Origin: Closterium sp. NIES-65
Taxonomy: Eukaryota; Streptophyta; Zygnematophyceae; Desmidiales; Closteriaceae
DNA: 64,000 nucleotides
Direction of reading: 5' to 3'
NCBI GenBank assembly: GCA_948144175.1
Contig: CANXME010000542.1
Coordinates: forward strand, 310,001-374,000
Made by a program: the position numbers and the translations under genes. Position 1 is the stretch's first letter; the number at the start of each line of letters is the position of its first letter. Shown one piece after another: positions 9,700 to 20,319 of this stretch. The notes beneath the pieces are model-generated. The model did no database searches. It was given only the letters and a program-made list of their open reading frames with translations, and was not told where the DNA came from.

Positions 9700-10504
9700 T
9701 GTTGGTGCAACCCTACGGTTTGCACTCGGCTTGTTTTCCGTGTGCGTGCATGTGTGTGTATGGAATGGTATGAGGGCATGGGATAATATATATTTCATGC
9801 TTATTATTATGTGTGAATGTTGAGTCATGATGTCGAGTGTGTGTGTCGAGTCAATAGCGAGATATCGCTAGACGCGTGTTACGCGGTCGTTTGTGTCTCG
9901 CGCACGGTTTCCATTTTGTCCTGTGTCGAACGTTCGGCGTGTCGCAGGTGTGTGCAGAAGATCCATCAAGAACTCAAGGATGAGTTTGTGATGAAGAGCC
10001 CGAGCCTTTGTGTCAAGCCTCGAGTGATTTCGAAGCTCGCCAAAAGGGTGCACCTCAAGATATTGAAGATAGTAACATTACTTTGTGTAGTGTAACATTT
10101 CACTTGGTGTACGCCCTAGTGAAGGGTAGTTTCGAGACCCTTCGTGGTTGGGGACAGTGTGGCACTGTTCCACATCACTGTACCTCGGCTCTTGGGGTTT
10201 GTAGGAGCTGGGAGTCATTCCCAACTCGTAACTCTTCCTAACTCTTTCTATCTTGTGTACTAAGACTATGTTGCTGCCATAGTGCCGTTCGTTCAAACCG
10301 ACGCTGTGTCGTCATTTCTAAATGAAAGCGTGCGATTTAAATTGTTTATTGTAGGCGACGTTAAGACACTCCAGATCCAAGTTGAATGAAGTCATTTGGA
10401 GTTGTGAGCAGATCGCTATGAGCGTTTGAAGCTGCTGTGCAGAAATCCGACTGTGCACTCTATCTTTCGTTTTAGGCACATTGGAGCCTACTGAGACTAT
10501 AACA
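9700..10504 (+). repeat. 5' LTR of N1
   Basis: 805 bp, starting TGTTGGTGCAACCC and ending GACTATAACA. It carries GGATAATATATATTTCATGC at about 9780, an AT-rich, TATA-like stretch. It may hold the promoter; the transcription start cannot be fixed from sequence. Confidence 0.93.
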
Positions 10505-10506
10505 AG

Positions 10507-10521
10507 TGGTGTCAGAGCCCC
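10507..10521 (+). promoter_or_regulatory. primer-binding site of N1
   Basis: TGGTGTCAGAGCCCC starts two bases after the 5' LTR and resembles the complement of initiator tRNA-Met (TGGTATCAGAGC). Confidence 0.8.
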
Positions 10522-10538
10522 TTGGAGCAGTTTCGACA

Positions 10539-13500
10539 ATGGCTGGACCTGAGGAAAGGGGTGGCAGAGGTGCTGGTGGCAGTGGAGAAGCCCAAGCTCA
10601 AGGCCAACCCCGTGACTCAGCCATGGCGCCCGTGCAACCAAGTGTTGGCCCATCTAGGGACGAGCCTAGAGTGTTTGGCCTTGACAAGTTCAACGGTGAC
10701 AACTTTGCTGAGTGGTCCTTCAGAATGGAGAACGTGTTTGATCCCTATGACCTGCTGGAGGTGATGGAAGGAACGGAAAAGCGCCCCGAGAACGACCCGG
10801 AGAAGAGCCCGTGGGTGCGGAAGAGCGCACAAGGCTACCTCCTACTAGGGCAAGCGTTGGGGAGCAGCCAGATCTGTCACATCAAGCCATTCCAGCGTGA
10901 ACCAGAGAAGGGACCAAAGGCATGGGCTGCTCTCAAGGGTGTACACGCTCCTGCAACAGCGGCGGTAGCTGTGGTGTTGGAACGGCAAATGGCGACGTTA
11001 CGAATTGAAGAGGATGAAGCGGTTGAAGAAGGGGTGCAGAAATTCTTCGACTTGTTGACTCGGCTTGAGGGAGCTGATTTGAACAATAGTGAGCTCCAAA
11101 AGAAGACCAAGTTGCTGGCCCTACTCCTTGAATCATGGTCCTCGCTCATCATCAACCTGAATCGCGACATGCCCCACCTCTCGCTTGAAGACGTGAAGCG
11201 AGCTATCCTTCAAGAGGATTTCCGCCGCCGTGAGTTGGCAAGTGCGGATGGCGCAGGGGCAGCGAGCATCGGCCGTGGATATGGCCCTGGAAGAGGCAGA
11301 GGACGAGGGGGAGGAAGGTTTGGTGGCAGCAACTTCAGTGGAGGCCGCGGGAGTAGCAGCGATGGCAAGAGCTACGGTCGCGGTCGCGGCCGATTTGACG
11401 GTGAATGTCACTATTGCCACAAGACCGGGCACATGTGGCGCGATTGCTTCAAACTCCCTGAAGGATGGACCCCTGCTCAAGGCCAGGAGGGTAGAGGAGC
11501 AGGAGGAGGGAGAGGAAGAGGCCGTGGAGGCCGTGGCGGTCGCGGTGGCGGAGCTGCAAACATGACGAGCGGAGACAATGACAAGGACCCGAGCAACGAT
11601 CGGTTCCCGGGTGTATTCTACTTCGTGTCGACGCAAGTACCGACTGGTCCAGAGAAGGATGAAGGCTTTGAGGAGCCAGTAGCTGTGGGGAAGGTTACCC
11701 TACACCCCCTGGACTATTGGGTGATCGATAGTGGCGCTACCTATAGCATGACACCTCGCCCAGACTTGCTCACCGAACTCGAACCGTCACCAGTGAAGCA
11801 TGTCACATTGGCTTTGGGGCAGCGAGCGGAGGTGAAAGGCATGGGCAAGGCCATGTTCAAGGGTGCTGATGGGAAGATGGTGGGCCTCAAGAACGTGCTT
11901 TGGGTGCCCAGCCTTGCTGCGAACCTGATCTCCGTGCGGCGGTTGGCAAAGGCTGGCATGGACACGAACTCGAAGGGAGCCAAGACCTACACCGCAAGGC
12001 TTGGCGATCAAATTCTTTGGGACCTTCATGAGGAGAGAGATGTCTACAACGAGATGTGGCAGATCCCTGTGGTCCCAATGTCTAAGGAGAGGCAAGTGGC
12101 AGCAAGCGTCAGCACCAAAGGTAGAGCGATTGGTAGCGGCGATTGCGCGGACGGTCGCGCTAAGGAGAAGGAGCCCAAGAAGTGCAAACCTGGAGGGACC
12201 AGCAAGCTTGGTGAACCTATGGAGAGAGGTGCAGCAGCCAAGGAGCAGCAAAAAGGTGAGAAGAACCCCGAGGCAGCAGCGGAGGAGGACTACGGAGAGA
12301 GTATGTGGGGCGCTATTGCGAGCGCGGCATTCTCCAATCCAACTTCGGCTACGGGGGAGTGTGATTGGCTCACCTTGCATCGGCGCATGGGGCATGTGGC
12401 CCTGCCCATCTTGCAGCAGCTAGCAAAGAATGAGATGGTTGCTGGCATACGTGTGAAGGGAGAGCCCAATGAAGTACTTGGCTGCCCGACGTGCATGCAA
12501 GCCAAGTTGACCCGATTCCCGTTCTCTAGTTCGGAGGCGACGGCTAAGGCACCGCTTGATGAGGTGGTGATGGACGTGGTGGGCCCCCTGAAGCTTGGAG
12601 CTGCTGGAGCTCAGTATTTTCTCACCATTGTCGACGTCTACACCCGCATCACTTGGGTGTATGTGCTGGCCAAGAAGAGCGACGTGGCTGAAACGTTGAA
12701 GACGGATTGGTTCCCGATGGTGGAGCGGCAACAAGACCGTCTAGTCAAGTCAATCCGCACCGATCAAGGGGGAGAGTTCCTGAGCAAGGAGTTTGGGTTG
12801 TGGCTGAAGAAGAATGGTATTCGGCACTCCCTCACCATGCCATAATCCCCTGCAATGAACGGCATCGCCGAGCGAGCGAACCGCACAATCACGGAGGCGG
12901 CACGCGGGTTGCTCATTGAAGCCGAGCTACCCGACTATTTCTGGCCTGATGCGGTGCGGAGCGCGTGTGTGGCCAAGAACAGAGCCTTGACTCATGTGGG
13001 AGCAGACAAATGGGTGCCCTATGTGGAGTGGCTAGGAAGGAAGCCAAAGGTGGATATGCTTCGGGTGTTCGGGTGCATGTGCATGGCGCTCGTGCCTAAG
13101 CATCTTCGGCACAACAAGTTTGGTGCCAAGGCGGTGTGGGCCGTGCACTTGGGCATGGCTCAAAACAGCAAGGGATGGCTTCTTTGGGACCCATTCACCA
13201 AGAAGTTCTTGGTGAGCAGGGACTGCAAGTTCATGGAGAACTTCATGTACAAGGATTGGAAGGCGGAGAATGAGGCGAAGATAGGCGTGCGGTTTGGGGA
13301 AGTGAAGAGTTCCGGTTTGGAGCATGTGGAGCTGCCTTTGGAGCTGAGCAGCGGCAACACAACCACGAGACAATCCTCCCTTGTGAATGGGGGAGAGGAG
13401 GCCAATGATGCAGAGGAAGAAGAGGAGGAGGTGCAGCAAGTGAGCGAGCGTGCACCGTCACTCCCTACCCGTACTATGAGTGCTCCACGGATTCGAGCCA

Positions 13501-15230
13501 TACCGCAGCAGCACCAAGGCCTTCAAGTCCCTGCAGCTGAGGAGGAAGGAAGGGGGAAGAGGAGAGTTCAACCCCCTAATAGGCTGACTTATGATGCACT
13601 GGGAAAGCAGGGCAAGACAGCCCTGGCCGGAGCGGCAATGATGGTCGGAGACGACGAGGAGAGTGACTACGAGGAGTGTGCCTTCGCGTTCTTCTCTCCG
13701 GTGGAGATGCCGGGAGAACCAGCAACTCTCAAGGAGGCTTTGGAGAGTAGTGATGCTGAGGAGTGGAAGAAGGCCATGGAGAGTGAGCTGAAGAGCATCG
13801 AGGAGAATGACACGTTTGAATTGGTGGAGCTACCGGAGGGGCGTACGGCGATAACGTCCAAGTGGCTCTTCAAAATCAAGTCGGATGCCGACGGCAAGAT
13901 CGAGCGCTACAAGTCTAGGCTTGTAGCCAAGGGGTACCAGAAAAAGGAGAAGGTGGACTTTAAGGAGCTGTCTGCCCCTGTGGTGAAGCCGACGACGCTG
14001 CGAACCCTATTCGCGGGAGCCGCCATCAAAGGATGGGTAGTAAAACAAATGGTCATCGTAACGGCATTCCTTAACGGCATCCTTGAGGAGGAGATCTTTA
14101 TGGCACAGCCAGAGGGGTTTGATGATGGTAGTGGCAGAGTGTGGAAGCTGAAGAAGGCCCTCTATGGGCTGAAGCAGGCCCCTAGGCAATGGTACATGAA
14201 GCTGCGCGAAGTGTTGGAGGAGATCGGCTTCACTCCCTCAACGGCCGATCACTCCTTGTTCATGCTTGGCGAGGGGGAGCAGAGGAGCTTCATGGTGGTT
14301 TTTGTGGATGACATTCTCATATTATCACCCTCCTCTGACCTTGTGAAGGAGGTGATGCTGGAGCTGCATGACAAGTTCAAGTGCAAGTCCCTTGGTGACG
14401 TGAACTTCTACCTTGGGCTCCACATCGAACGAGACGTGGAGAAGCGGAGCATGCGAGTGCACCAACAGAAGTACCTGGAGGCATTGGCCGCCAACTTCGG
14501 CCAGAGTGAAGGTCATGTGGCTACTCCCTTTCCCTCTGGGTTCAAGTGTGTGAAGGGGCCAGAGGAGGAGAGCGTTGGAGAAGAAGAGAGGCGTCGTTTT
14601 CACTCGTTGGTGGGCAGCCTCATGTATGCGGCGGTAAACACCCGACCGGGCGTCGCGTTTGCTACCGGGCAGCTGGCTAGGGTTGTGCAATGCCCTAATG
14701 AGGAGTAGGTAGCAGCTGGAATGAGGGTGGCCAAGTATCTTGGCCAAACACCAACCGTTGGGCTGCAATACTCGGCGGCGGCACAAAGGCGCCAAAAGGG
14801 CGCGGATGGTGTTGAACCCGGGCGTTTGTTCCTCACCGCCTACTCGGATGCTTCATATGCATCGGAACCAGAGGACATGACAAGTGTGGGAGGCTTTATA
14901 TGCTGTGTTGGTGGAGGCCCAACTGCTTGGGAGAGCAAGAAGCAGGTTGACCAAGCTTTGAGCTCGGTTGAGTCCGAGTACATGGCACTCTTCCGTGCCG
15001 TACGGGAGATTGTGTGGCAGCGGCGTTTGTTGGCTGAATTGGGGGAGGAGCAGCAAGGACCTACCTCACTCTACTCTGATAGCCAGGGTGCCATTGCTCT
15101 TGCTAAGAACCCTGTGTTGCATGGACTCACAAAGCACATGAGGGTAAAGTGGCATTGGACGAGGAGCATGGTGACCGCGGGTGAAGTTGAGTTGCGGTAC
15201 GTGAAGACCACGGGGCAGCCGGCTGAATGA
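10539..15230 (+). pseudogene. gag-pol of N1 with two in-frame stops
   Basis: ATG at 10539 opens a frame starting MAGPEERGG and following the leader directly. Domains in order: UBN2-type Gag (about 10660-11250), glycine/arginine-rich stretch, zinc knuckle CHYCHKTGHMWRDC (about 11406-11448), protease WVIDSGATYSM (about 11717), GAG-pre-integrase (about 12360-12520), integrase core with MDVVGPL (about 12570) and RTDQGGEF (about 12755), RVT_2 (about 13720-14520) with VVFVDDILIL (about 14300), and RNase H (about 14840-15200) with YSDASY, ESEYMAL and SDSQGAIAL. TAA at 12843-12845 and TAG at 14706-14708 interrupt an otherwise continuous frame. The RT motif that normally reads M-D-V-x-TAFLNG reads MVIVTAFLNG, so a catalytic Asp is gone. 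Both defects make this copy non-functional. Confidence 0.95.
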
Positions 15231-15339
15231 TGACTAAGAGGCTGGTGGAGCAGCAGCATTGGAAGTGTTGCAAGCTGGCTGGGATGGCTCTGAACTGAGA
15301 GAGCAACATATCCTAAGGCCAACAATCCGAGGGGGTGTT
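15231..15339 (+). other. N1 3' untranslated segment with polypurine tract
   Basis: After the final TGA a short non-coding stretch ends in the purine-rich GAGGGGGTG just before the 3' LTR, the expected plus-strand primer. Confidence 0.6.
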
Positions 15340-16144
15340 TGTTGGTGCAACCCTACGGTTTGCACTCGGCTTGTTGTCTGTGTGCGTGCATGTGTGTGTA
15401 TGGAATGGTATGAGGGCATGGGATAATATGTATTTCATGCTTATAATTGTGTGTGAATGTTGAGTCATGATGTCGAGTGTGTGTGTCGAGTCAATAGCGA
15501 GATATCGCTAGACGCGTGTTACGCGGTCATTTGTGTCTCGCGCGCAGTTTTTATTTTGTCATGTGTCGAACGTTCGGCGTGTCGCAGGTGTGTGCAGAAG
15601 ACCCATCAAGAACTCAAGGATGAGTTTGTGATGAAGAGCCCGAGCCTTTGTGTCAAGCCTCGAGTGATTTCGAAGCTCGCCAAAAGGGTGCACCTCAAGA
15701 TATTGAAGATAGTAACATTACTTTGTGTAGTGTAACATTTCATTTGGTGTAGGCCCTAGTGAAGGGTAGTTTCGAGACCCTTCGTGGTTGGGGACAGTGT
15801 GGCACTGTTCCACATCATTGTACCTCGGCTCTTGGGGTTTGTAGGAGCTGGGAGTCATTCCCAACTCGTAACTCTTCCTAACTCTTTCTATCTTATGTTC
15901 TAAGACTATGTTGCTACCATAGTGCCATTCGTTCAAACAAACGCTGTGTCGTCATTTCTAAATGAATGCGTGCGATTCAAATTGCTTATTGTAGGCGACG
16001 TTAAGGCGCTCCAGATCCAAGTTGAATAAAGTCATTTCGAGTTGTGAGCAGATCGCTATGAACGTTTGAAGCTGCTGTGCAGAAATCCGACTGTGCACTC
16101 TATCTTTTGTTTTAGGCACATTGGAGCCTACTATGACTATAACA
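15340..16144 (+). repeat. 3' LTR of N1
   Basis: 805 bp, same length as the 5' LTR with scattered substitutions and no large indel, followed by AGAGA. Confidence 0.95.
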
Positions 16145-16149
16145 AGAGA

Positions 16150-17334
16150 GACTGCAGCAGGTGCAGGGAGAGGTGTGACTGTGGTACTGTCATGAAAGAA
16201 ACAAGAGGAAGCACCTCAGTCAAGCGTGAAGGTGTGCAAGGCCTCAACAAGCGCAGTACCAGATAAAGGAGACGCACTAGCACCTAGAGCAGCAGCCTCG
16301 ATACCTGGGTCGGGCGGCACACATAGGTAACAGTCACCCTTAGCACTAACAGTCAAAGCATACATGCCAGCAAGGATAGCGTCATAGTCAAGAGCAAATA
16401 TATCCACATCATTCCTAAGCAGCTCTAGCCAGCGGGGGAGATCAGCCTCGTCGCCTAAGTCTACGCGCCAGGCATCGTCAAGACGGGAGAAGCAACGGTA
16501 TTGTGTGTGACCAACCTTCCCGCACGTCTGACCAGCACGATCACCTGTGCGAATGACGTACGTGCAGCGAACACTACCCCCAGACGCCCCACGCTGAGAA
16601 AACCACTCAGGAAGCTGTTGGGGCGTAAGGGTCTCGCGCGGACGCTGCTGCTGCTGCCTTAGGCCACCCCTCAAAGAAGGGAGTGCGAGGAGTGCCACGA
16701 GAAGCACCTACAGCGACTATGCTAGTCCCAGGTGCAAGAAGGTGCTTCTCGAGCAGATCGACGGTGAGGTCTGTGGGGTCAAGGGCGAGAAAGAAGTCTC
16801 TGACTGCGTGAAGAGAGTCAGGGAGGCAGGTGACGAGGAAGTAGAGAGTGATGTACATGGTGGGGGGGGGAGGCTCTTGTATAGAAACTCGGTTTTAAGC
16901 GCGGCGCGGTAGCGAGTGTTGCTAGTGCGGAGGTGGGTTATGAGGTCGGCGACTGTGGGAAAGGCTGGCAGCTCGGGTAAAAGGTAAGGTAGTATAAGTC
17001 GGCCGAGAGCAGCAGTGGTAGGGGAGGAGTAACGAGCGACTACAGCGTTGAATAGTGCTTTAGCAGTCTTGTGCTGGCCAAAGTGCGTACGTTCGGCTAA
17101 CGGCGGGTGGTTGCGAACGGCGAGGCGAGCAGTAGCGTCACGCGTAAGCCACTGTCAGCGAGTCGCACTGTCAGCTGTCTCGGGAGGAGTGTGAGAGGTC
17201 CCAGATGTGTGGTCAAACAAGGAGATGCCGTCCCTAGACCCACTCTGTAGGTACAGCTGTAAGTCGTCTAGCTAGGTCTCAAACTGGATTGGACGGCCCT
17301 CAAAATCGAAGTTGAGAACACTAAGAGAAGCCAT
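16150..17334 (-). pseudogene. gag and start of protease of element A
   Basis: On the minus strand the start codon at 17334-17332 reads MASLSVLNFDFEG, matching the MASPxVLTFDAEG starts of elements C5 and M. A TAG soon follows. Continuing pieces carry MYITLYFLVTCLPDSL (16858) and an unusual knuckle, CTYVIRTGDRAGQTC then GKVGHTQYRC (about 16566-16490). The protease begins TFTLD, but the next codon, Ser in related copies, is TGA (about 16216). N1 is inserted about 70 bases further on. Gag would form the particle; this copy is broken many times. Confidence 0.85.
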
Positions 17335-17917
17335 AGCTAGCAGAGCAGGGTGGCGCGCGACCAGCAGGGCAGCATGCAGGCAAGGCAGGGCAGCGCGCAG
17401 GCAGCTGGACGGCGCGACGGACAGAGCGGCACGCGGGCACTAGGGAAGCGCGCAGGGCAGGGTGGGGCGGCGTACGGTCAGGGAAGGGCGGCGCGCGGCC
17501 AGGGCAGGTTGGCGTGTAGGCAGGACGGAGTAGCACGCGGGCACTGGAGCGACGCGACTGGACGGGCAGAGGCGGCGCGCGGGCCCTAGGGTGACGCGAC
17601 GGGCAGGGGAGGGCGGCACACAAGCCCTAGGGTGAGGCGACGGGCAGGGGAGGGTGGCACGCGGTCCCTAGGGTGACGCGATGAGCAAGGGAGGGCGGCA
17701 CGACGAGCAGGGCAGGGCAGCACGGCAGCCAGCAGGACGGCGCGCGGGCAGGGCAGGGCGGCGTGACAGCCAGCAGGCTGGCACGGCAGCCAGCAGGGCG
17801 GCGAGCGGGCAGGGCAGGGCAGCGCGATTGGTGGGGCAGCGCGACGGGCAGGGTAGGGCACTACGAGCAGGGTAACACGCTACAGGCAGGGAACTATGCA
17901 GTGGGCCCTTAAAAAAC
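17335..17917 (-). repeat. GC-rich repeat leader of element A
   Basis: Between the primer site and the gag ATG lie irregular repeats of GCGCGCGGGCAGGGCAGGG-like units and CCCTAGGGTGACGCGACGGG units (about 17580-17690). Long open frames on both strands (for example 17321-17623 and 17586-17861) arise from this composition and are not proteins. Confidence 0.75.
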
Positions 17918-17947
17918 GGTCGTGGAATAGGACCTCATCTGAAACCA
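17918..17947 (-). promoter_or_regulatory. primer site and adjacent hairpin, element A
   Basis: On the minus strand TGGTTTCAGATG abuts the 5' LTR, followed by GGTC-CTATTCCAC-GACC (17918-17934), a 4-bp stem with a 9-base loop. This is the weakest member of the hairpin set. Confidence 0.6.
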
Positions 17948-18078
17948 TGTCAGAACACTTAACGGGAATGACTGCATTGAGATCAAACTGAGTACAAGTA
18001 CTAACCTTAATTGGGTTTTACCCCTAACTAACTAACCCACTACAACCTACACAACATGAGCATTATGATATTTTGATA
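17948..18078 (-). repeat. 5' LTR of element A
   Basis: 131 bp, partner of 3372-3502. On the plus strand it runs from TGTCAGAACACTT to TATTTTGATA. Confidence 0.8.
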
Positions 18079-18083
18079 AATAC

Positions 18084-18164
18084 AACCGAAATCGAAGTGC
18101 ATAGGATAAAGTCTTGCTAAGTTATGAGAAGACAATGAAGTCTTGATGTGACCTTGTAAATAAT
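18084..18164. other. short spacer between elements A and B
   Basis: About 80 bases, AT-rich, with no recognisable element. It may be remaining host or older repeat sequence. Confidence 0.4.
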
Positions 18165-18618
18165 TGTTGGAATTACCGAAGAGTTATTATAACATTCCTG
18201 AAGGTTCTCTACCAACGTTCTACTCCATAAGGAAGCAGCGCCACTATACTAGTACTGCAATAGCTCATATAGAGCATGCGGAAGATCGAGAGTCACTCTA
18301 AGGTCAACAATCGAAGACAGTCAACGGTCGTGACTCTTGACCGTCCAGTAACCCCACTTGGTAGTTACACGATGCAACATGGTAACTGTCAAGAAGAGCA
18401 ACAGTCATGATTACTGTAGCAATGCAATGCTGTTAATAAGGGAATGTACCCATCAGAGTACATGGCTATCTAGATTGCTATTTATACCTTTGTACTCCTA
18501 TTTTATATTTATCTTGCTCTCCTTGAATTATTTTGAACAATGTCACTACTAAGACTTTACTGTCTTTTCTCAAATTAGCAGCCTTTATCCTATCCACTTT
18601 GATCCTTTGGTTTTAACA
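18165..18618 (+). repeat. 5' LTR of element B
   Basis: Begins TGTTGGAATTACCG and ends GGTTTTAACA, giving TGTT/AACA inverted tips, 454 bp. GGTATGAGAGC at 18623-18633 just after it resembles the Met primer complement with a small offset. A TATTTATACC-like TATA stretch lies at about 18479. No second copy was found, so the limits rest on the tips and primer site. Confidence 0.7.
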
Positions 18619-18726
18619 GCACGGTATGAGAGCAAGAGTGGATCATAAGGCCTGCTAAGTTCTTGTTCCTCCTAGAACAAACTCTTTATAAATTACTCAT
18701 TAAAACTACTACAACTCTGCATCACT

Positions 18727-20319
18727 ATGGCTCCTGAAGGAAATGCCACTGCAGACTCTCCGAGCCCACCACCAGCAATGACTAATGCGCCATCAGCGGT
18801 GACCTCCATCAGCGTCGCTCTCATTGAGCAACTGGTCGCTCGCATCAACGCTCTTAAGAGCCATCAAGCCATGAGCATCGACGGCTCAAGCTACGCAAGA
18901 GGAGTTGCTGGACCCCCTCTCCTTGGAGAAGACCGCCGCGTCAACTCCGGTAGGTCTTTCACCTTTGACAACCATCAAGCTTCATCTCCTGCACAAGACA
19001 GTCAACAGCGCACGCACTCAGAAGCTATTGCGACCATGCAAACAAAATTCGTCCTGATTTCAAAGCTGAAGACTTTAATTCCATTCGACGGCAAAGATTT
19101 TTACACGTGGAGCTTCAAATTCAAGCTTCTCGCAACCACCGCCTAGATCTGGATGTACAACGACGGAACCTTACCTATTCCATCGGAGGGAACCATCCAA
19201 GAGAAACATCAGTATTACCACGAATCTCTTCTCGCATACAACGCTCTCCTCCGAAACCTCTCCCCCACTGAGCAGCTCGGCATTCGCTCCTACAAAACGG
19301 AGTACGCTCCTGCACAACTGTCTTGGGAACACCTGCACAATTCATACATGGCAACGGATCCAGTTACCATGAGCCGACTACTCAGTCAACTCATATCAAT
19401 TAAAATACAGCAAGGGGAGAAAGCGGGACCGTATATCAACTGGTGCCGCAATCTGCGCGACCACATTAAGAAGTGCGGCAGAACCGTCCCTGACGACATG
19501 TTCGTCTCAATGGTTCTCTCCGGCCTCGGACCCGATTGGCGCCAGTGCCAGTCGTTGCTCCGTGCTCGAGCAACCATTTCCGAGTCCGCCCTTTGCGCCA
19601 CTCTTCTTTCGGAGTAGAAGGAAATCAATCTGTACAATGAGAAGAACAGCAAGCAAGAGAAGTTAGTGTTCTTCACCAGAGCGACTGAAGGGGGGCAACA
19701 TGGAAAGAAAGGAACATTCTGCAAGTATTGCAAAAAATCCGGCCATACTATGGATCGGTGCTACAAGCGAAAAGTGGCAGACGAGAGGCGAAACAACTCC
19801 TCTAGTCAGCAGCCTTCAGCACCCTCGGCATCTCCTGCTCCAACAGCGACCATGTCGCCACCCGGGGTCGCGAGCACCTCGCAAACTCCTGCGCACATTT
19901 CGTCCAAGGATTATGGCAAGGGATCTATTTTCAGCTGCATGGGGCGTCGTCGCAGAGGCATCCGATACTACGACGACATTCAATATCCACCAATCGCGCC
20001 CGTCAATCCCATCACACCAAGCCCGAACAATGACCCCACACTCAGTAGCTGGAGCAACCGACCGACTGACATCCCATCTGACTTCGAGCTACCTCCAAGC
20101 ACTCCAGAGTCTCCTCCTAGCTTTCCCGCGAGAAGATACATCGATCTCTCGCCGTACTCCGGAGACTTTGACCACATCATCACTCCAAAGATCGCAGGGA
20201 TTGCGCGTCAGAAACGCGAGCACTTCAACACTTGGTATCTTGATAGCTGTTGCAGACAACACATGGTGGGGTCACCAAGGTTCATCAGCAACTCAAAACA
20301 CATACGGCGACCGTGCTAA
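18727..20319 (+). pseudogene. gag and start of protease of element B
   Basis: ATG at 18727 starts MAPEGNATAD. The frame continues through TAG codons at 19144-19146 and 19615-19617 without shifting. It carries UBN2-type Gag (FDGKDFYTWSFKFKLLA; MATDPVTMSRLLSQL) and a canonical zinc knuckle CKYCKKSGHTMDRC (about 19720-19760). The frame ends in TWYLDSCCRQHMV (about 20233), which occupies the protease active-site position but has Cys where copia proteases have Gly in D-S/T-G. Confidence 0.85.

Larger units (their letters stand above)
9700..16144 (+). mobile_element. Family II copia element N1, complete but inactivated
   Basis: Full-length element of 6445 bp with two 805-bp LTRs (9700-10504 and 15340-16144), both TGTTGG...ATAACA, flanked by a perfect AGAGA duplication (9695-9699 and 16145-16149). 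The LTRs differ by only a few percent by eye. The primer site TGGTGTCAGAGC starts at 10507. It sits inside the protease-coding part of element A in opposite orientation. One gag-pol frame fills the interior, broken by two in-frame stops. Confidence 0.96.
3372..18078 (-). mobile_element. Family I copia element A, decayed, with two nested insertions
   Basis: This is a Ty1/copia LTR element on the minus strand bounded by 131-bp LTRs (3372-3502 and 17948-18078) and an imperfect 5-bp duplication, AATAT (3367-3371) and AATAC (18079-18083). Read on the minus strand the order is LTR, primer site, GC-rich leader, gag, protease, integrase, G-A-E-P linker, RT, RNase H, polypurine tract, LTR. Removing J1 (7867-9328) and N1 (9700-16144) leaves about 6.8 kb. 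Many stops and frameshifts and clearly diverged LTRs mark it as the oldest Family I copy here. Order integrase before RT is diagnostic of copia. Confidence 0.9.

Noticed and set aside
11133..11636. Serine/alanine-rich antisense frame in N1
   Set aside because: It is a shadow of the glycine/arginine-rich Gag part on the plus strand.
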